Shown here: piece by piece, positions 1 through 7,928 of the stretch
How positions within the stretch are numbered: the stretch's first letter is position 1
Layout: each line of letters starts with the position of its first letter
Source of the DNA: Prevotella sp.
GTDB taxonomy: Bacteria; Bacteroidota; Bacteroidia; Bacteroidales; Bacteroidaceae
Reading direction: 5' to 3'
Assembly (NCBI GenBank): GCA_022773395.1
Contig: JALFBL010000048.1
Coordinates: forward strand, 1-36,989
Length of the DNA: 36,989 nucleotides
The notes under the pieces: generated by a model
Told to the model about the DNA's origin: nothing
The model's database searches: none
What the model saw: only the letters and a program-made list of their open reading frames with translations
Made by a program: the position numbers and the translations under genes

Positions 1-633
1 AAAGGAGACTATCAACAAGCATATAACGATTTCCTTTCACTGTATCAGGACAAGACATTCAGCAATCCGGAACTACTCTATGAGGCAGCCCACTGCAAAC
101 AGTTGCTCAACGCACCGGCAAAGGAGGTCATCGCCTTGTTGGACAGTGCCATCAACACAACAGACTCGCTGCAAATCAGCAATACGGCTCCCTATTATTT
201 TGCACGTGCCGCCTCCTACGAACAACTCGACAGTTTCAGACAGGCTGCATTCGATTACACCCGCTACGAATACTTGATGCGCGGCAACGTGTCGGCAAAT
301 TTTTATTACCTTCGTGAACAAGTTGAGGTAAAGGGAAAACTGTACCAGCAGGCACTTGCAGACATTACCCGAGCCATTTTATTAGACCCGAAAAACGCTA
401 CGTACTATGCAGAAATGGCATCGTTGCAACTTCGGGTAAACATGATTGAACAAGCGGAAAAAACCGCTGAACAATGTATCAAGACAGCACCGGACTACAG
501 TGACGGTTACTTATTGTTGGGGCTGGCTCAGGTGAAATTGGGGAAGAAAGAAACAGGAATCTATAACTTACAGAAAGCAAAAGAGTTAGGAAACTGGCAA
601 GCAGAGACATTTATAGAGAAATATTCAAAGTAA
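1..633 (+). CDS. TPR-repeat protein, 3' part only
   Basis: The reading frame is open from the first base, so the true start lies upstream and 210 C-terminal residues are visible. The protein is made of helix-turn-helix units typical of tetratricopeptide repeats. A clear unit lies near residues 115-148 (LYQQALADITRAILLDPKNA) and others follow at about 149-182 and 183-210. TPR proteins are protein-protein scaffolds; neither partner nor compartment can be told without the N-terminus. An internal start has no support because the repeat pattern continues upstream to base 1. The gene ends about 100 bp before the HU gene, which has its own promoter, so it is probably a separate transcription unit. 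Confidence 0.8.
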   Translation, partial: KGDYQQAYNDFLSLYQDKTFSNPELLYEAAHCKQLLNAPAKEVIALLDSAINTTDSLQISNTAPYYFARAASYEQLDSFRQAAFDYTRYEYLMRGNVSANFYYLREQVEVKGKLYQQALADITRAILLDPKNATYYAEMASLQLRVNMIEQAEKTAEQCIKTAPDYSDGYLLLGLAQVKLGKKETGIYNLQKAKELGNWQAETFIEKYSK

Positions 634-679
634 TTTGTAAAAAAAATCAAATATATTTCCATATCACATAGAAAACACG

Positions 680-687
680 TATCTTTG
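680..687 (+). promoter_or_regulatory. Bacteroidetes -7 promoter box for the HU gene
   Basis: TATCTTTG matches the Bacteroidetes housekeeping -7 consensus TAnnTTTG and lies 43 nt before the HU start codon, in an AT-rich spacer. It gives a normal-length leader. No clear TTTG -33 box is seen. Confidence 0.6.
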
Positions 688-730
688 CACTCCAATTGAT
701 ACTAATAATAATAAAATAAAATTTCATAAG

Positions 731-1012
731 ATGACTAAAGCAGATATCATCGACGAGATTGTCAATACAACTGGCGTCGCTCGAAAAGACGCATCCGCTA
801 CTGTTGAAGCATTCATGGAGATTATCAAAAACAGCTTGCTGGAAAAGAGGGAAAATGTTTACCTGCGTGGTTTTGGTAGTTTTAACGTGAAACATCGCGC
901 AGAAAAAACAGCTCGCAATATATCAAAAAATACAACCATTGTTATCGCCGCCCACGACTTCCCGAGCTTCAAGCCGGCAAAAAGTTTCGTAAACAAGATG
1001 AAAGGCGAATAA
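731..1012 (+). CDS. HU/IHF-family DNA-binding protein
   Basis: A 93-residue HU/IHF-fold nucleoid protein, full length for the family. The N-terminal helical dimerisation part (1-45) is followed by the signature GFGSF (47-51) and the beta-arm region (about 55-75), then a FKPAK motif (80-84) close to the C-terminus. These dimers bind and bend DNA. In the arm the usual Arg-Asn-Pro reads Arg-Asn-Ile (62-64), so the intercalating proline that kinks DNA in classical HU/IHF is absent. The gene is followed after 32 bp by a tiny basic ORF and then rng, suggesting co-transcription from the promoter at 680. Family assignment is secure; which HU paralogue it is cannot be said. Confidence 0.92.
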   Translation: MTKADIIDEIVNTTGVARKDASATVEAFMEIIKNSLLEKRENVYLRGFGSFNVKHRAEKTARNISKNTTIVIAAHDFPSFKPAKSFVNKMKGE

Positions 1013-1044
1013 ATATAAAGTTACACATTTAATATTTTCAAATC

Positions 1045-1134
1045 ATGCCAAACGGAAAAAAGAAAAAGGGCCACAAGATGGCTACTCACAAACGCAAGAA
1101 GAGATTAAGAAAGAACCGTCATAAGAGCAAGTAA
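1045..1134 (+). CDS. 29-residue highly basic small protein (ribosomal-protein-like)
   Basis: A 29-codon ORF (ATG 1045, TAA 1132-1134) in the 155-bp gap between HU and rng. It begins MPNGKKKKGHK and continues with many Lys, Arg and His; acidic residues are entirely absent. That composition and its size suit an rRNA-binding peptide. I recall near-identical short proteins annotated beside RNase G in many Bacteroidetes, and Bacteroidetes ribosomes carry small extra proteins (bTHX, bL38); assigning it to either is inference. Its stop codon lies inside the left arm of a 12-bp hairpin. Its small size means gene callers usually miss it. Confidence 0.75.
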   Translation: MPNGKKKKGHKMATHKRKKRLRKNRHKSK

Positions 1135-1149
1135 AACACTTGCTCTTAT
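1121..1149 (+). promoter_or_regulatory. Perfect 12-bp hairpin between small ORF and rng
   Basis: ATAAGAGCAAGT (1121-1132) pairs perfectly with ACTTGCTCTTAT (1138-1149) around the five-base loop AAAAC. The left arm covers the last codons and most of the stop codon of the small ORF; the right arm ends 18 nt before the rng ATG. No T-tract follows, so a simple intrinsic terminator is unlikely. Attenuation, mRNA processing or feedback on RNase G synthesis are possible roles (inference). Confidence 0.7.
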
Positions 1150-1167
1150 GCTTAAGTTAAAGCAGAA

Positions 1168-2742
1168 ATGACCAGCGAAGTTGTAATTGACGTCCAACAA
1201 AAAGAGATTTCGATTGCTCTGCTGGAAGACAAAAACTTAGTAGAGTATCAAACAGAGCCACGCTCTGCCTCTTTCGCAGTTGGAAACATCTATGTTGCCA
1301 AAGTAAAAAAACTGATGGCAGGACTGAATGCCAGTTTCGTGGATGTAGGTTATGAACGCGACGCCTTTCTGCACTATCTTGACTTAGGAAATCAATTCAA
1401 CTCTTACGAGAAGTATCTCAAACAGGTACAAAGCGACAGAAAAAAACTTTATCCTTTCGCAAAAGCGAGCCGCCAGCCCGACCTGAAAAAAGACGGAAGC
1501 GTAGCCAATACGCTGAAGAAAGATCAGGAAGTGCTGGTACAGATTGTAAAAGAACCCATATCGACCAAAGGCCCCCGACTGACTGCGGAACTAAGTTTTG
1601 CCGGACGTTTCTTGGTTCTCGTACCATTTTACGACAAGGTTTCTGTCTCCTCAAAAATCAAAAGCGGTGAAGAGCGAGCACGCCTCAAACAACTTATACA
1701 GAGCATCAAGCCAAAGAATTTTGGAGTAATCGTCCGCACTGTTGCAGAAGGCAAACGCGTTGCAGAGCTCGACACTGAACTTAAAATCCTTCTCAAACGT
1801 TGGGAAGAGGCTATTGCAAAAGTACAGAAAACAACAGAAAGACCACAACTCGTTTATGAGGAAACGAGCAGAGTGGTAGCAATGCTGCGCGACCTGTTCA
1901 ATCCTTCATACGAAAATATCTACGTCAATGACGAGGATGTATTTAATGAGGTGAAAGACTATGTCACTCTAATAGCCCCTGAAAAGGCGGGCATAGTGAA
2001 ACTGTACAAAGGCAATGTGCCTATCTTTGACAACTTTAACATCACCAAGCAGATCAAGTCGAGCTTCGGCAAAACCGTCAACTACAAACACGGTGCCTAC
2101 CTCATTATTGAGCATACCGAAGCCATGCACGTTGTAGACGTAAACAGTGGAAACCGAACCAGAGCAGAAAAAGGACAGGAGGGAAATGCACTGGAGGTGA
2201 ATCTGGGAGCAGCCGATGAATTGGCAAGGCAGTTGCGTCTGCGCGATATGGGCGGTATCATCATCGTAGATTTTATCGACATGAATCTGGCAGAAGACAG
2301 GCAAATGCTCTATGAACGAATGTGTCATAACATGCAGAAAGACAGGGCTCGCCACAACATCTTGCCTTTAAGCAAGTTTGGTCTAATGCAGATTACTCGA
2401 CAGAGAGTTCGACCTGCCATGGATGTGAATGTTGAAGAAGGGTGTCCTACATGTTTTGGAAGTGGAAAGATCAAATCGAGCATCCTTTTCACAGACCAGT
2501 TAGAGGGAAAGATTGATTACTTAGTCAACAAGATTGGCGTCAAGAAGTTTAGTCTGCACGTCCACCCATACGTGGCTGCCTACATCAATCAAGGGTTTAT
2601 TTCCTTGAAACGCAAATGGCAGATGAAATATGGATTAGGCGTACACATTATCTCTTCACAAAAGATGGGTTTCTTGCAATACGAATTTTATGATGACAAG
2701 AAACAATTCATAGACATGAAAGAAGAGATCGAAACAAAATGA
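1168..2742 (+). CDS. rng: Ribonuclease G (Rne/Rng family endoribonuclease)
   Basis: A 524-residue Rne/Rng endoribonuclease, which cuts AU-rich single-stranded RNA and matures rRNA ends. An S1-like RNA-binding region occupies about residues 38-135 (VGNIYVAKVKKLMAGLNASF at its start). The DNase I-like catalytic core carries the two metal-binding aspartates expected from RNase E: Asp324 in VDVNSG and Asp368 in IIIVDFIDM, with the family's usual spacing. The zinc-link motif CPTC is at 426-429. There is no long E-type scaffold tail, so RNase G is the better name. The ATG at 1168 sits just after the hairpin at 1121-1149. A terminator directly follows the stop. Confidence 0.95.
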   Translation: MTSEVVIDVQQKEISIALLEDKNLVEYQTEPRSASFAVGNIYVAKVKKLMAGLNASFVDVGYERDAFLHYLDLGNQFNSYEKYLKQVQSDRKKLYPFAKASRQPDLKKDGSVANTLKKDQEVLVQIVKEPISTKGPRLTAELSFAGRFLVLVPFYDKVSVSSKIKSGEERARLKQLIQSIKPKNFGVIVRTVAEGKRVAELDTELKILLKRWEEAIAKVQKTTERPQLVYEETSRVVAMLRDLFNPSYENIYVNDEDVFNEVKDYVTLIAPEKAGIVKLYKGNVPIFDNFNITKQIKSSFGKTVNYKHGAYLIIEHTEAMHVVDVNSGNRTRAEKGQEGNALEVNLGAADELARQLRLRDMGGIIIVDFIDMNLAEDRQMLYERMCHNMQKDRARHNILPLSKFGLMQITRQRVRPAMDVNVEEGCPTCFGSGKIKSSILFTDQLEGKIDYLVNKIGVKKFSLHVHPYVAAYINQGFISLKRKWQMKYGLGVHIISSQKMGFLQYEFYDDKKQFIDMKEEIETK

Positions 2743-2744
2743 AA

Positions 2745-2784
2745 ATGAGACCGTATCCGATATCGGGAGTACGGTCTCATTTTT
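2745..2784 (+). terminator. Intrinsic terminator after rng
   Basis: An 11-bp perfect stem, ATGAGACCGTA (2745-2755) with TACGGTCTCAT (2770-2780), is followed at once by TTTT. It starts two bases after the rng stop codon and separates rng from the acyltransferase. Confidence 0.85.
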
Positions 2785-2828
2785 ATATCTTGACCAAGCA
2801 AATCGGCCGTACTCTCAAATATTATCCT

Positions 2829-2836
2829 TAACTTTG
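2829..2836 (+). promoter_or_regulatory. -7 promoter box before acyltransferase gene
   Basis: TAACTTTG fits TAnnTTTG. Its last base is only 10 nt before the ATG at 2847, so transcription would start a few bases ahead of that codon. Either the mRNA is nearly leaderless or translation begins at the second ATG at 2892. Confidence 0.65.
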
Positions 2837-2846
2837 CCCCATTCTT

Positions 2847-3848
2847 ATGGACGTACAACAAACTTTGACCAGATTTCTGAAAAGGGATAAAATGCCTGTG
2901 GCAAAGGGAAGAATCAATCAACTTGATTTTCTCAAATGTCTCTTCATTGCCCTAATGGTGGTGTTCCACCTTGTTTATATCGGTGATAAATATCCGTATG
3001 CCAAAGCCATTGTTTACACTTTTCACATGCCAGCATTCCTGATGATTTCCGGGTATCTGATGAACGTCAAAAAGGACACGAAAGGATTCGCAAAAACCAT
3101 TTGGCAACTGCTCCTTCCATACACAGTAATGGAAACAGGATATACCGTCATGGCATCACTTTTGCCCATCCGCGAGCACATCGACCACTTGAGCATTGAG
3201 GTTCTTGCAGAAAAGATTTTCATTCATCCACTGGGTCCCTACTGGTTTCTCCACACGCTTATGCTCTGTGACATCACCTACTATTTGGCATTTCGCCTCA
3301 TCCACAAAAACCTATTGGTACGTTTCACCCTTATGGGATTGTCTCTTTACATCCTCTCGCATTATCTGGGAATCATCAACCTTTCCTGTGCACTCTACTT
3401 CATGGCAGGAACAATCATACAACAACTGAGAATATCTTTCATAAAACTGTTTCCGGCTTCTCCATGGATTGTCATTCCATTTGTTCTTCTTCTAATGTTT
3501 CCGGAAAATCTTGACAAAGCCACCGTTCCCGGTATCTTGATTGTTTTTCTTGCCATCGGAATAGGACTGTGGCTTTTTCAGCACACACCCAAACGAATGA
3601 TACCTCTCCTGCTTGGCATAGGAAGGAACACGCTACCCATTCTGCTCTTCTCGCCAATATTTACGCTACTGTGCAAATTTTTGTTGCCTCTGCTGCAATT
3701 CGATCCATCAGGCATGGCCTTCCTTCTACTTTCACTGACCATTTCCATGGCAGGCAGCATAGGAATAGGCTACGTCATCGACCGCCTGGGCATCTCGCAA
3801 AAAACATTGGGAAAGAATCTTACAAGTTCATTTCCGAAAGAAGCCTGA
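2847..3848 (+). CDS. Acyltransferase 3 family membrane protein
   Basis: A 333-residue polytopic membrane protein of the acyltransferase-3 family, which moves acyl groups onto exported glycans or other envelope molecules. The start of the domain shows the family hallmark: a short basic segment, NQLDFLKCLFIALMVVFHLV (about residues 24-43), with the conserved His in the first transmembrane helix. About nine further hydrophobic segments follow to residue 320. The acceptor is unknown. A second in-frame ATG at 2892, preceded by a purine-rich AAAAGGGAT, gives 318 residues starting MPVAKG and may be the true start, because the -7 box ends only 10 nt before the first ATG. The gene is flanked by the rng terminator and a convergent thioesterase gene, so it is probably monocistronic. 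Confidence 0.85.
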   Translation: MDVQQTLTRFLKRDKMPVAKGRINQLDFLKCLFIALMVVFHLVYIGDKYPYAKAIVYTFHMPAFLMISGYLMNVKKDTKGFAKTIWQLLLPYTVMETGYTVMASLLPIREHIDHLSIEVLAEKIFIHPLGPYWFLHTLMLCDITYYLAFRLIHKNLLVRFTLMGLSLYILSHYLGIINLSCALYFMAGTIIQQLRISFIKLFPASPWIVIPFVLLLMFPENLDKATVPGILIVFLAIGIGLWLFQHTPKRMIPLLLGIGRNTLPILLFSPIFTLLCKFLLPLLQFDPSGMAFLLLSLTISMAGSIGIGYVIDRLGISQKTLGKNLTSSFPKEA

Positions 3849-3876
3849 AACAAGGTACAGATAAAAAACGGATTGT

Positions 3877-4641
3877 TTATTTTGGTACAAATGCTAACTT
3901 GGCTCTACATACTTCCGCTTCATTTCCTCCTTCTTTTTCAGTCTTTGTAATACGGAAGGAGAAGTCAAGATCATTTATTTTTTCCTGATAGAAATTGAGC
4001 CTGTCACCACAATACGTTTCAGCCACATAAGCCACTTCAAACCTCTTGAGACAATGCGCACGATACCAATCCAAATCAAATAGGTCGAGCACATGTTCTA
4101 TGTATTTGATGCTGTTGACATGCCCGTTAATGTCCACATCGCTGTAAAATGTATCAATCGCTCTTACCAGCCCTGCCTGCTGCGACACCTGAACCCGCGA
4201 ACTCGGCTCAATGGGGCATTCTCTCTCCTTTTCTATATACAGATTGATGGAACCGCCGTTTATTTCAAGGATGTTCTGTGGCTGACGTGTCTTTATGTCA
4301 ATCATCGCCCATACACTCCGCCCATAGCCATACACCTTTTCCCCATTGCCAACGATGCTGAAGTTGCGCTTTGTAAAATATTTCATGGCAGTATCAACCC
4401 ATGTTTCCACAAAGAAATCGCCATACATCTCAGGCATTTCCTCCACTTCTATGGCCAAACGCGACAATACCCAAGTCTTGTCAATCGTACTGAGGTAGTT
4501 CATGCCAAACCCTCTGTCCAAAGAATGAAAATCTGCCGCATTAAGCAAATGGTTGCCCAAATGCCCCATGAGCAGACGGCGGTTGAAGTCGCAATGAAAC
4601 GGCTCAGCCAAAAACTTATATTTTCCCACCTTGTCCTTCAT
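3877..4641 (-). CDS. Acyl-ACP thioesterase
   Basis: A 254-residue acyl-ACP thioesterase (FatA/FatB-like, double hot-dog fold), which releases free fatty acids from acyl carrier protein in the cytoplasm. The first hot-dog half covers about residues 1-140. The second contains DVDINGHVNSIKYIEHVLD near residue 170, in which the Asn and His of NGHVN correspond to catalytic residues known from the plant enzymes. The length matches bacterial single-chain members. It is convergent with the acyltransferase gene, with a 28-bp gap, and divergent from cobU. A minus-strand -7 box at 4718-4725 gives a leader of about 70 nt. No signal peptide is present. Confidence 0.9.
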   Translation of the reverse strand: MKDKVGKYKFLAEPFHCDFNRRLLMGHLGNHLLNAADFHSLDRGFGMNYLSTIDKTWVLSRLAIEVEEMPEMYGDFFVETWVDTAMKYFTKRNFSIVGNGEKVYGYGRSVWAMIDIKTRQPQNILEINGGSINLYIEKERECPIEPSSRVQVSQQAGLVRAIDTFYSDVDINGHVNSIKYIEHVLDLFDLDWYRAHCLKRFEVAYVAETYCGDRLNFYQEKINDLDFSFRITKTEKEGGNEAEVCRAKLAFVPK

Positions 4642-4717
4642 ATACCATTTTTGTTATATCTGCATTATTAATGCCCCTCATTGCAGCGACATCATCTTTT
4701 TGCTCGTAGTGCATCGG

Positions 4718-4725
4718 CAAAGTTA
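4718..4725 (-). promoter_or_regulatory. -7 promoter box for the thioesterase gene
   Basis: On the minus strand this reads TAACTTTG, a consensus -7 box about 75 nt before the thioesterase ATG. It sits in the 193-bp divergent region shared with cobU. Confidence 0.6.
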
Positions 4726-4819
4726 GTGAGTTTTCACGAAACAGCCAATGAATCGCCACGATATTACAAGCAAATAGAGATTTCCGAACAATAATCCAGC
4801 CATTATCAATTAAATTTCC

Positions 4820-4827
4820 TACCTTTG
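4820..4827 (+). promoter_or_regulatory. -7 promoter box of the cobUTSC operon
   Basis: TACCTTTG matches TAnnTTTG and ends 7 nt before the cobU ATG. Transcription would start about 4 nt before that ATG, so the message looks leaderless and there is no room for a cobalamin riboswitch in the leader. Confidence 0.7.
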
Positions 4828-4834
4828 TCCCATT

Positions 4835-5371
4835 ATGAGAAAAATCATTATGATTACCGGCGGACAGCGATCGGGCAAAAGTACAGAGGCAGAGAAAATG
4901 GCTCTCCATCTGAGCAAAAATCCTGTATATGTAGCGACAGCCCATATATGGGACGAGGAATTCCGCCAAAGGGTCATCAAGCACAAGGAAAGGCGCGGAC
5001 CAGAATGGACCAACATTGAAGAAGAAAGATACTTAAGCCGGCACGACATTACAGGCCGGGTGGCCGTTATCGACTGTATAACACTCTGGTGCACCAACTT
5101 CTTCTTCAACCGCCACAACAACGAATGGGAGCAACCATCCATCGATGAAGCGCTGAAAGAACTCAAAGAAGAATTCGACAGATTCACCAACCAGGAGGCT
5201 ACATTCATTTTCGTTACCAACGAAATCGGAAGCGGTGGGGTGAGCGAGAACGCCATCCAGCGTAAATTCACAGATTTGGAAGGATGGATGAACCAATATG
5301 TAGCATCAAAAGCCGACGAAGTGATATTGATGGTATCGGGAATACCTGTAAAAATAAAAGAACAACTATGA
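4835..5371 (+). CDS. cobU: Adenosylcobinamide kinase / adenosylcobinamide-phosphate guanylyltransferase
   Basis: A 178-residue bifunctional CobU. It phosphorylates adenosylcobinamide, then attaches GMP to give AdoCbi-GDP in the cobalamin nucleotide-loop pathway. The N-terminal P-loop is GGQRSGKS (9-16). His50 in the VIKHK context aligns with the histidine that is guanylylated in the Salmonella enzyme. A late helix-strand region, LEGWMNQYVASKADEVILMV, is typical of the family's end. The ATG at 4835 lies right behind a -7 box; a second ATG at 4850 (MITGG) would give a slightly shorter enzyme with a short leader. The stop overlaps the cobT start as ATGA, indicating translational coupling. Confidence 0.95.
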   Translation: MRKIIMITGGQRSGKSTEAEKMALHLSKNPVYVATAHIWDEEFRQRVIKHKERRGPEWTNIEEERYLSRHDITGRVAVIDCITLWCTNFFFNRHNNEWEQPSIDEALKELKEEFDRFTNQEATFIFVTNEIGSGGVSENAIQRKFTDLEGWMNQYVASKADEVILMVSGIPVKIKEQL

Positions 5372-6462
5372 GAACATTTGACATAAGGAAGCCGAACGAG
5401 AATATAAAAGAGGCCATCCTGCAAAAGATTGACAACCTAAACAAACCCAAAGGCTCGCTGGGCAGATTAGAAACGCTTGCCATGCAAATATGTTTGATAC
5501 AACAATCGCTCACCCCACAATTGATCCACCCCTGCCACTTGTTGTTTGGTGGCGATCATGGCATTGAACGCGAGGGGGTAAGTGTATCGCCCAGAGACGT
5601 CACGTGGCAGCAGATGTACAACTTTACAAAAGGCGGCGGCGGCGTGAACATGTTCTGCCGCCAGCACCATTTCGATTTGCGTATCATCGACATGGGGGTT
5701 GACCACGACCTGACAGACAACAAAGATATCATCAACCGGAAAATTGCGCGCGGCACAAAGAATTTTCTGCAAGAGGCAGCCATGAGCCATGAAGAATTTA
5801 AAAAAGCCATAGAGATTGGTGCAGATATGGCAGAAAAATGCCATGGCGAAGGTTGCACCATCATCTGCATGGGCGAGATGGGCATTGCCAACACATCGCC
5901 TTCAAGTGTCTGGATGAGCCTCTTCGGAAACATTCCGCTCAACGAGTGTATCGGCGTGGGATCCGGATTGGATTCACCGGGCGTACAACACAAGAAAGAA
6001 ATCTTGGGAAAAGCGGTTGAACATTTCAAGGCCACAGCCCAGGACATGGAACTGGACGTGGAACATCTGCACGAAGCATACGGGCAGACCAATGAGAACA
6101 TTTTATATGCCATCCGCTATTTCTCTGGATTTGAAATGGCAGGGACAATAGGAGCAATGCTCCGCGCTGCCGAATTGGGGATGATGATAATGGTGGATGG
6201 TTTCATCATGTCGGCCTGTATGCTGGCTGCTTCCCGATTGTGTCCCGAAATTTTGCATTATGCCATTTTTGGGCATTCCGGCGATGAAAGCGGACACAGC
6301 AGAATGCTCCAGATTATGCGTGCGAAGCCACTGCTACAGCTCGGACTGAGATTAGGCGAAGGAACAGGGGCTCTGTGCTCCTACCCTATCATAGAAAGTG
6401 CCGTGAGAATGGTAAATGAGATGAACAACTTTGAAAATGCAAAAATAACCAAGTATTTTTAA
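5368..6462 (+). CDS. cobT: Nicotinate-nucleotide--dimethylbenzimidazole phosphoribosyltransferase
   Basis: A 364-residue CobT, which makes alpha-ribazole phosphate from nicotinate mononucleotide and the lower-ligand base. The start was set at ATG 5368 (MRTFDIRK) because it forms an ATGA overlap with cobU and matches the usual family length; the longer open frame from 5284 overlaps cobU and adds only low-complexity residues. Visible motifs are KPKGSLGRLE near the N-terminus, GGDHGIEREG, MGEMGIANTSPSS in the middle, and GLRLGEGTGA near the C-terminus. The Glu of GEGTGA corresponds to the catalytic base of the Salmonella enzyme. The cobS gene follows after 12 bp. Which lower-ligand base is used cannot be read from sequence. 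Confidence 0.96.
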   Translation: MRTFDIRKPNENIKEAILQKIDNLNKPKGSLGRLETLAMQICLIQQSLTPQLIHPCHLLFGGDHGIEREGVSVSPRDVTWQQMYNFTKGGGGVNMFCRQHHFDLRIIDMGVDHDLTDNKDIINRKIARGTKNFLQEAAMSHEEFKKAIEIGADMAEKCHGEGCTIICMGEMGIANTSPSSVWMSLFGNIPLNECIGVGSGLDSPGVQHKKEILGKAVEHFKATAQDMELDVEHLHEAYGQTNENILYAIRYFSGFEMAGTIGAMLRAAELGMMIMVDGFIMSACMLAASRLCPEILHYAIFGHSGDESGHSRMLQIMRAKPLLQLGLRLGEGTGALCSYPIIESAVRMVNEMNNFENAKITKYF

Positions 6463-6474
6463 ATCCCCGAAATC

Positions 6475-7281
6475 ATGCAAGTAAACATCGACCCTACCAA
6501 ATGGTGGCAACGCATTTATGCAGCATTGATATTCTTTACCCGCTTGCCTTTTTGGCGATTATATCAACCACCTCAAGCATGCTATAAAAGCGTGGTGGAA
6601 CATTGGCCTTTGGTGGGATGGCTCACGGGGGGAACAATGGCCGTCATCATCTATGTCGGCTCCATGTTCCTACCTTATACCCTCGCCATATTGTTGGCCA
6701 TCGTGGTTCGTGTCTTGATTACAGGCGCATTGCACGAGGATGGTTTGACCGACTTTTTCGATGGTTTCGGTGGCGGCGGCAACGACCGCGAACGCATTCT
6801 TGCCATTATGAAAGATTCGCGCATTGGCACTTATGGCGTGCTGGGCATCATTTTCTACGAACTGATTCTTTTCTTCGCCCTCTACTCCATTCCGCCTGTC
6901 TATGCAGCCTTGGCAGTCTTTGCCGGCGATGCCTACAGCAAGATGGTGGCTGGGCAAATCATCATGTTCCTGCCCTATGCACGGACCGAAGAGACAAGCA
7001 AGGCACATACCGTATATCGCAGGTTCAACACCAAGACAGGCATCGGCCTCTTCATCCAGGGCATACTGCCATTGCTCCCTCTGCTCTACTGGGAAAACAC
7101 ATGGGGAATGTTGCGCTGGAATCTGGTGGTGTTCGTCCCTTGCATTGTAATGTATGTTCTCTATTACATGATGAACAAGAAACTGCATGGTTATACGGGG
7201 GACTGCTGCGGTGCACTCTTTCTGCTCATCGAACTGGCATTCTATCTCACAGTGGCCATACAATTGCACCCGGCTGGCTAA
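6475..7281 (+). CDS. cobS: Adenosylcobinamide-GDP ribazoletransferase (cobalamin synthase)
   Basis: A 268-residue integral membrane CobS, which joins AdoCbi-GDP to alpha-ribazole (phosphate) to form adenosylcobalamin (phosphate). The conserved acidic and Gly-rich core HEDGLTDFFDGFGGGGNDRE (about residues 87-106) binds the metal and nucleotide in this family and is followed by ILAIMKDSRIGTYG. Several transmembrane helices follow, including the run around residues 175-240. An N-terminal RIYAALIFFTRLPFWRL segment is the usual opening of CobS. It is third in the cobUTSC operon, 12 bp after cobT and 65 bp before cobC. Confidence 0.95.
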   Translation: MQVNIDPTKWWQRIYAALIFFTRLPFWRLYQPPQACYKSVVEHWPLVGWLTGGTMAVIIYVGSMFLPYTLAILLAIVVRVLITGALHEDGLTDFFDGFGGGGNDRERILAIMKDSRIGTYGVLGIIFYELILFFALYSIPPVYAALAVFAGDAYSKMVAGQIIMFLPYARTEETSKAHTVYRRFNTKTGIGLFIQGILPLLPLLYWENTWGMLRWNLVVFVPCIVMYVLYYMMNKKLHGYTGDCCGALFLLIELAFYLTVAIQLHPAG

Positions 7282-7346
7282 GACAGCAAAGCAACGGGCA
7301 ACCGCCATTTCAAGCAAAAATACAAACACAATAAAAAGATGATGAT

Positions 7347-7880
7347 ATGGAAATAATTATGGTAAGGCATACATCGGTAGGCGTTCCCAAAGGAATGTGC
7401 TACGGATGGAGCGATGTGCCTGTAGCAGAAACATTTGAACAAGAAGCTGCAGAAACCTTGCGCAATCTTGAAGGAATGACATTCGACAAGGTTTTCTCCT
7501 CCCCACTCACACGCGCAAAAAAACTCGCCGCCTTCTGTGGGCATCCCCATCCTGTGCTTGACGACCGCTTGAAAGAGATGGATATGGGAGACTGGGAAAT
7601 GAGAATGTACGATGATATTGAACGCGAAGACCCAGCCATCAAGAAATGGTATGAAGACTATATGCACTTGGCAGCCACCAATGGCGAAAGTTTTCCTGTT
7701 GTTTACAAACGAGTGGCAGGATTCCTTGAAGAATTGCGAAAACAACCCTACCAAAAAGTAGCCGTCTTTGCACATGGTGGCGTACTGATTTGTGCAGGAG
7801 TGTATGCAGGATTGTTTCCCGAAGAAGACTGCTTCAGGCATCTTACGCCCTACGGGGGAATCCAACGGATAACACTGTAA
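7347..7880 (+). CDS. cobC: Alpha-ribazole phosphatase, histidine phosphatase family
   Basis: A 177-residue histidine-phosphatase-superfamily enzyme. The catalytic phospho-acceptor motif is VRHT (6-9, His8) and the second active-site histidine lies in FAHGG near residue 144. The early phrase VPKGMCYGWSDVPVA is typical of CobC rather than of phosphoglycerate mutase. Position after cobS supports removal of phosphate from alpha-ribazole phosphate or adenosylcobalamin phosphate, the last step of loop assembly. A 65-bp gap before it lacks a clear promoter or terminator, so it most likely remains in the operon. Confidence 0.9.
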   Translation: MEIIMVRHTSVGVPKGMCYGWSDVPVAETFEQEAAETLRNLEGMTFDKVFSSPLTRAKKLAAFCGHPHPVLDDRLKEMDMGDWEMRMYDDIEREDPAIKKWYEDYMHLAATNGESFPVVYKRVAGFLEELRKQPYQKVAVFAHGGVLICAGVYAGLFPEEDCFRHLTPYGGIQRITL

Positions 7881-7928
7881 CACCATTCTTTCAAAAAACA
7901 TGAAGAAAACAAAGAGAGCCATTACACC

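Noticed and set aside
4640..4834. Cobalamin riboswitch before cobU
   Set aside because: No conserved B12-box-like segment was recognised and the -7 box leaves almost no leader.
5284..5367. N-terminal extension of cobT
   Set aside because: It overlaps the cobU coding region; the ATGA coupling at 5368 and family length fix the start there.
4819..5424. 201-codon minus-strand ORF over cobU
   Set aside because: Shadow of cobU and the cobT start; low-complexity Ser-rich translation without motifs.
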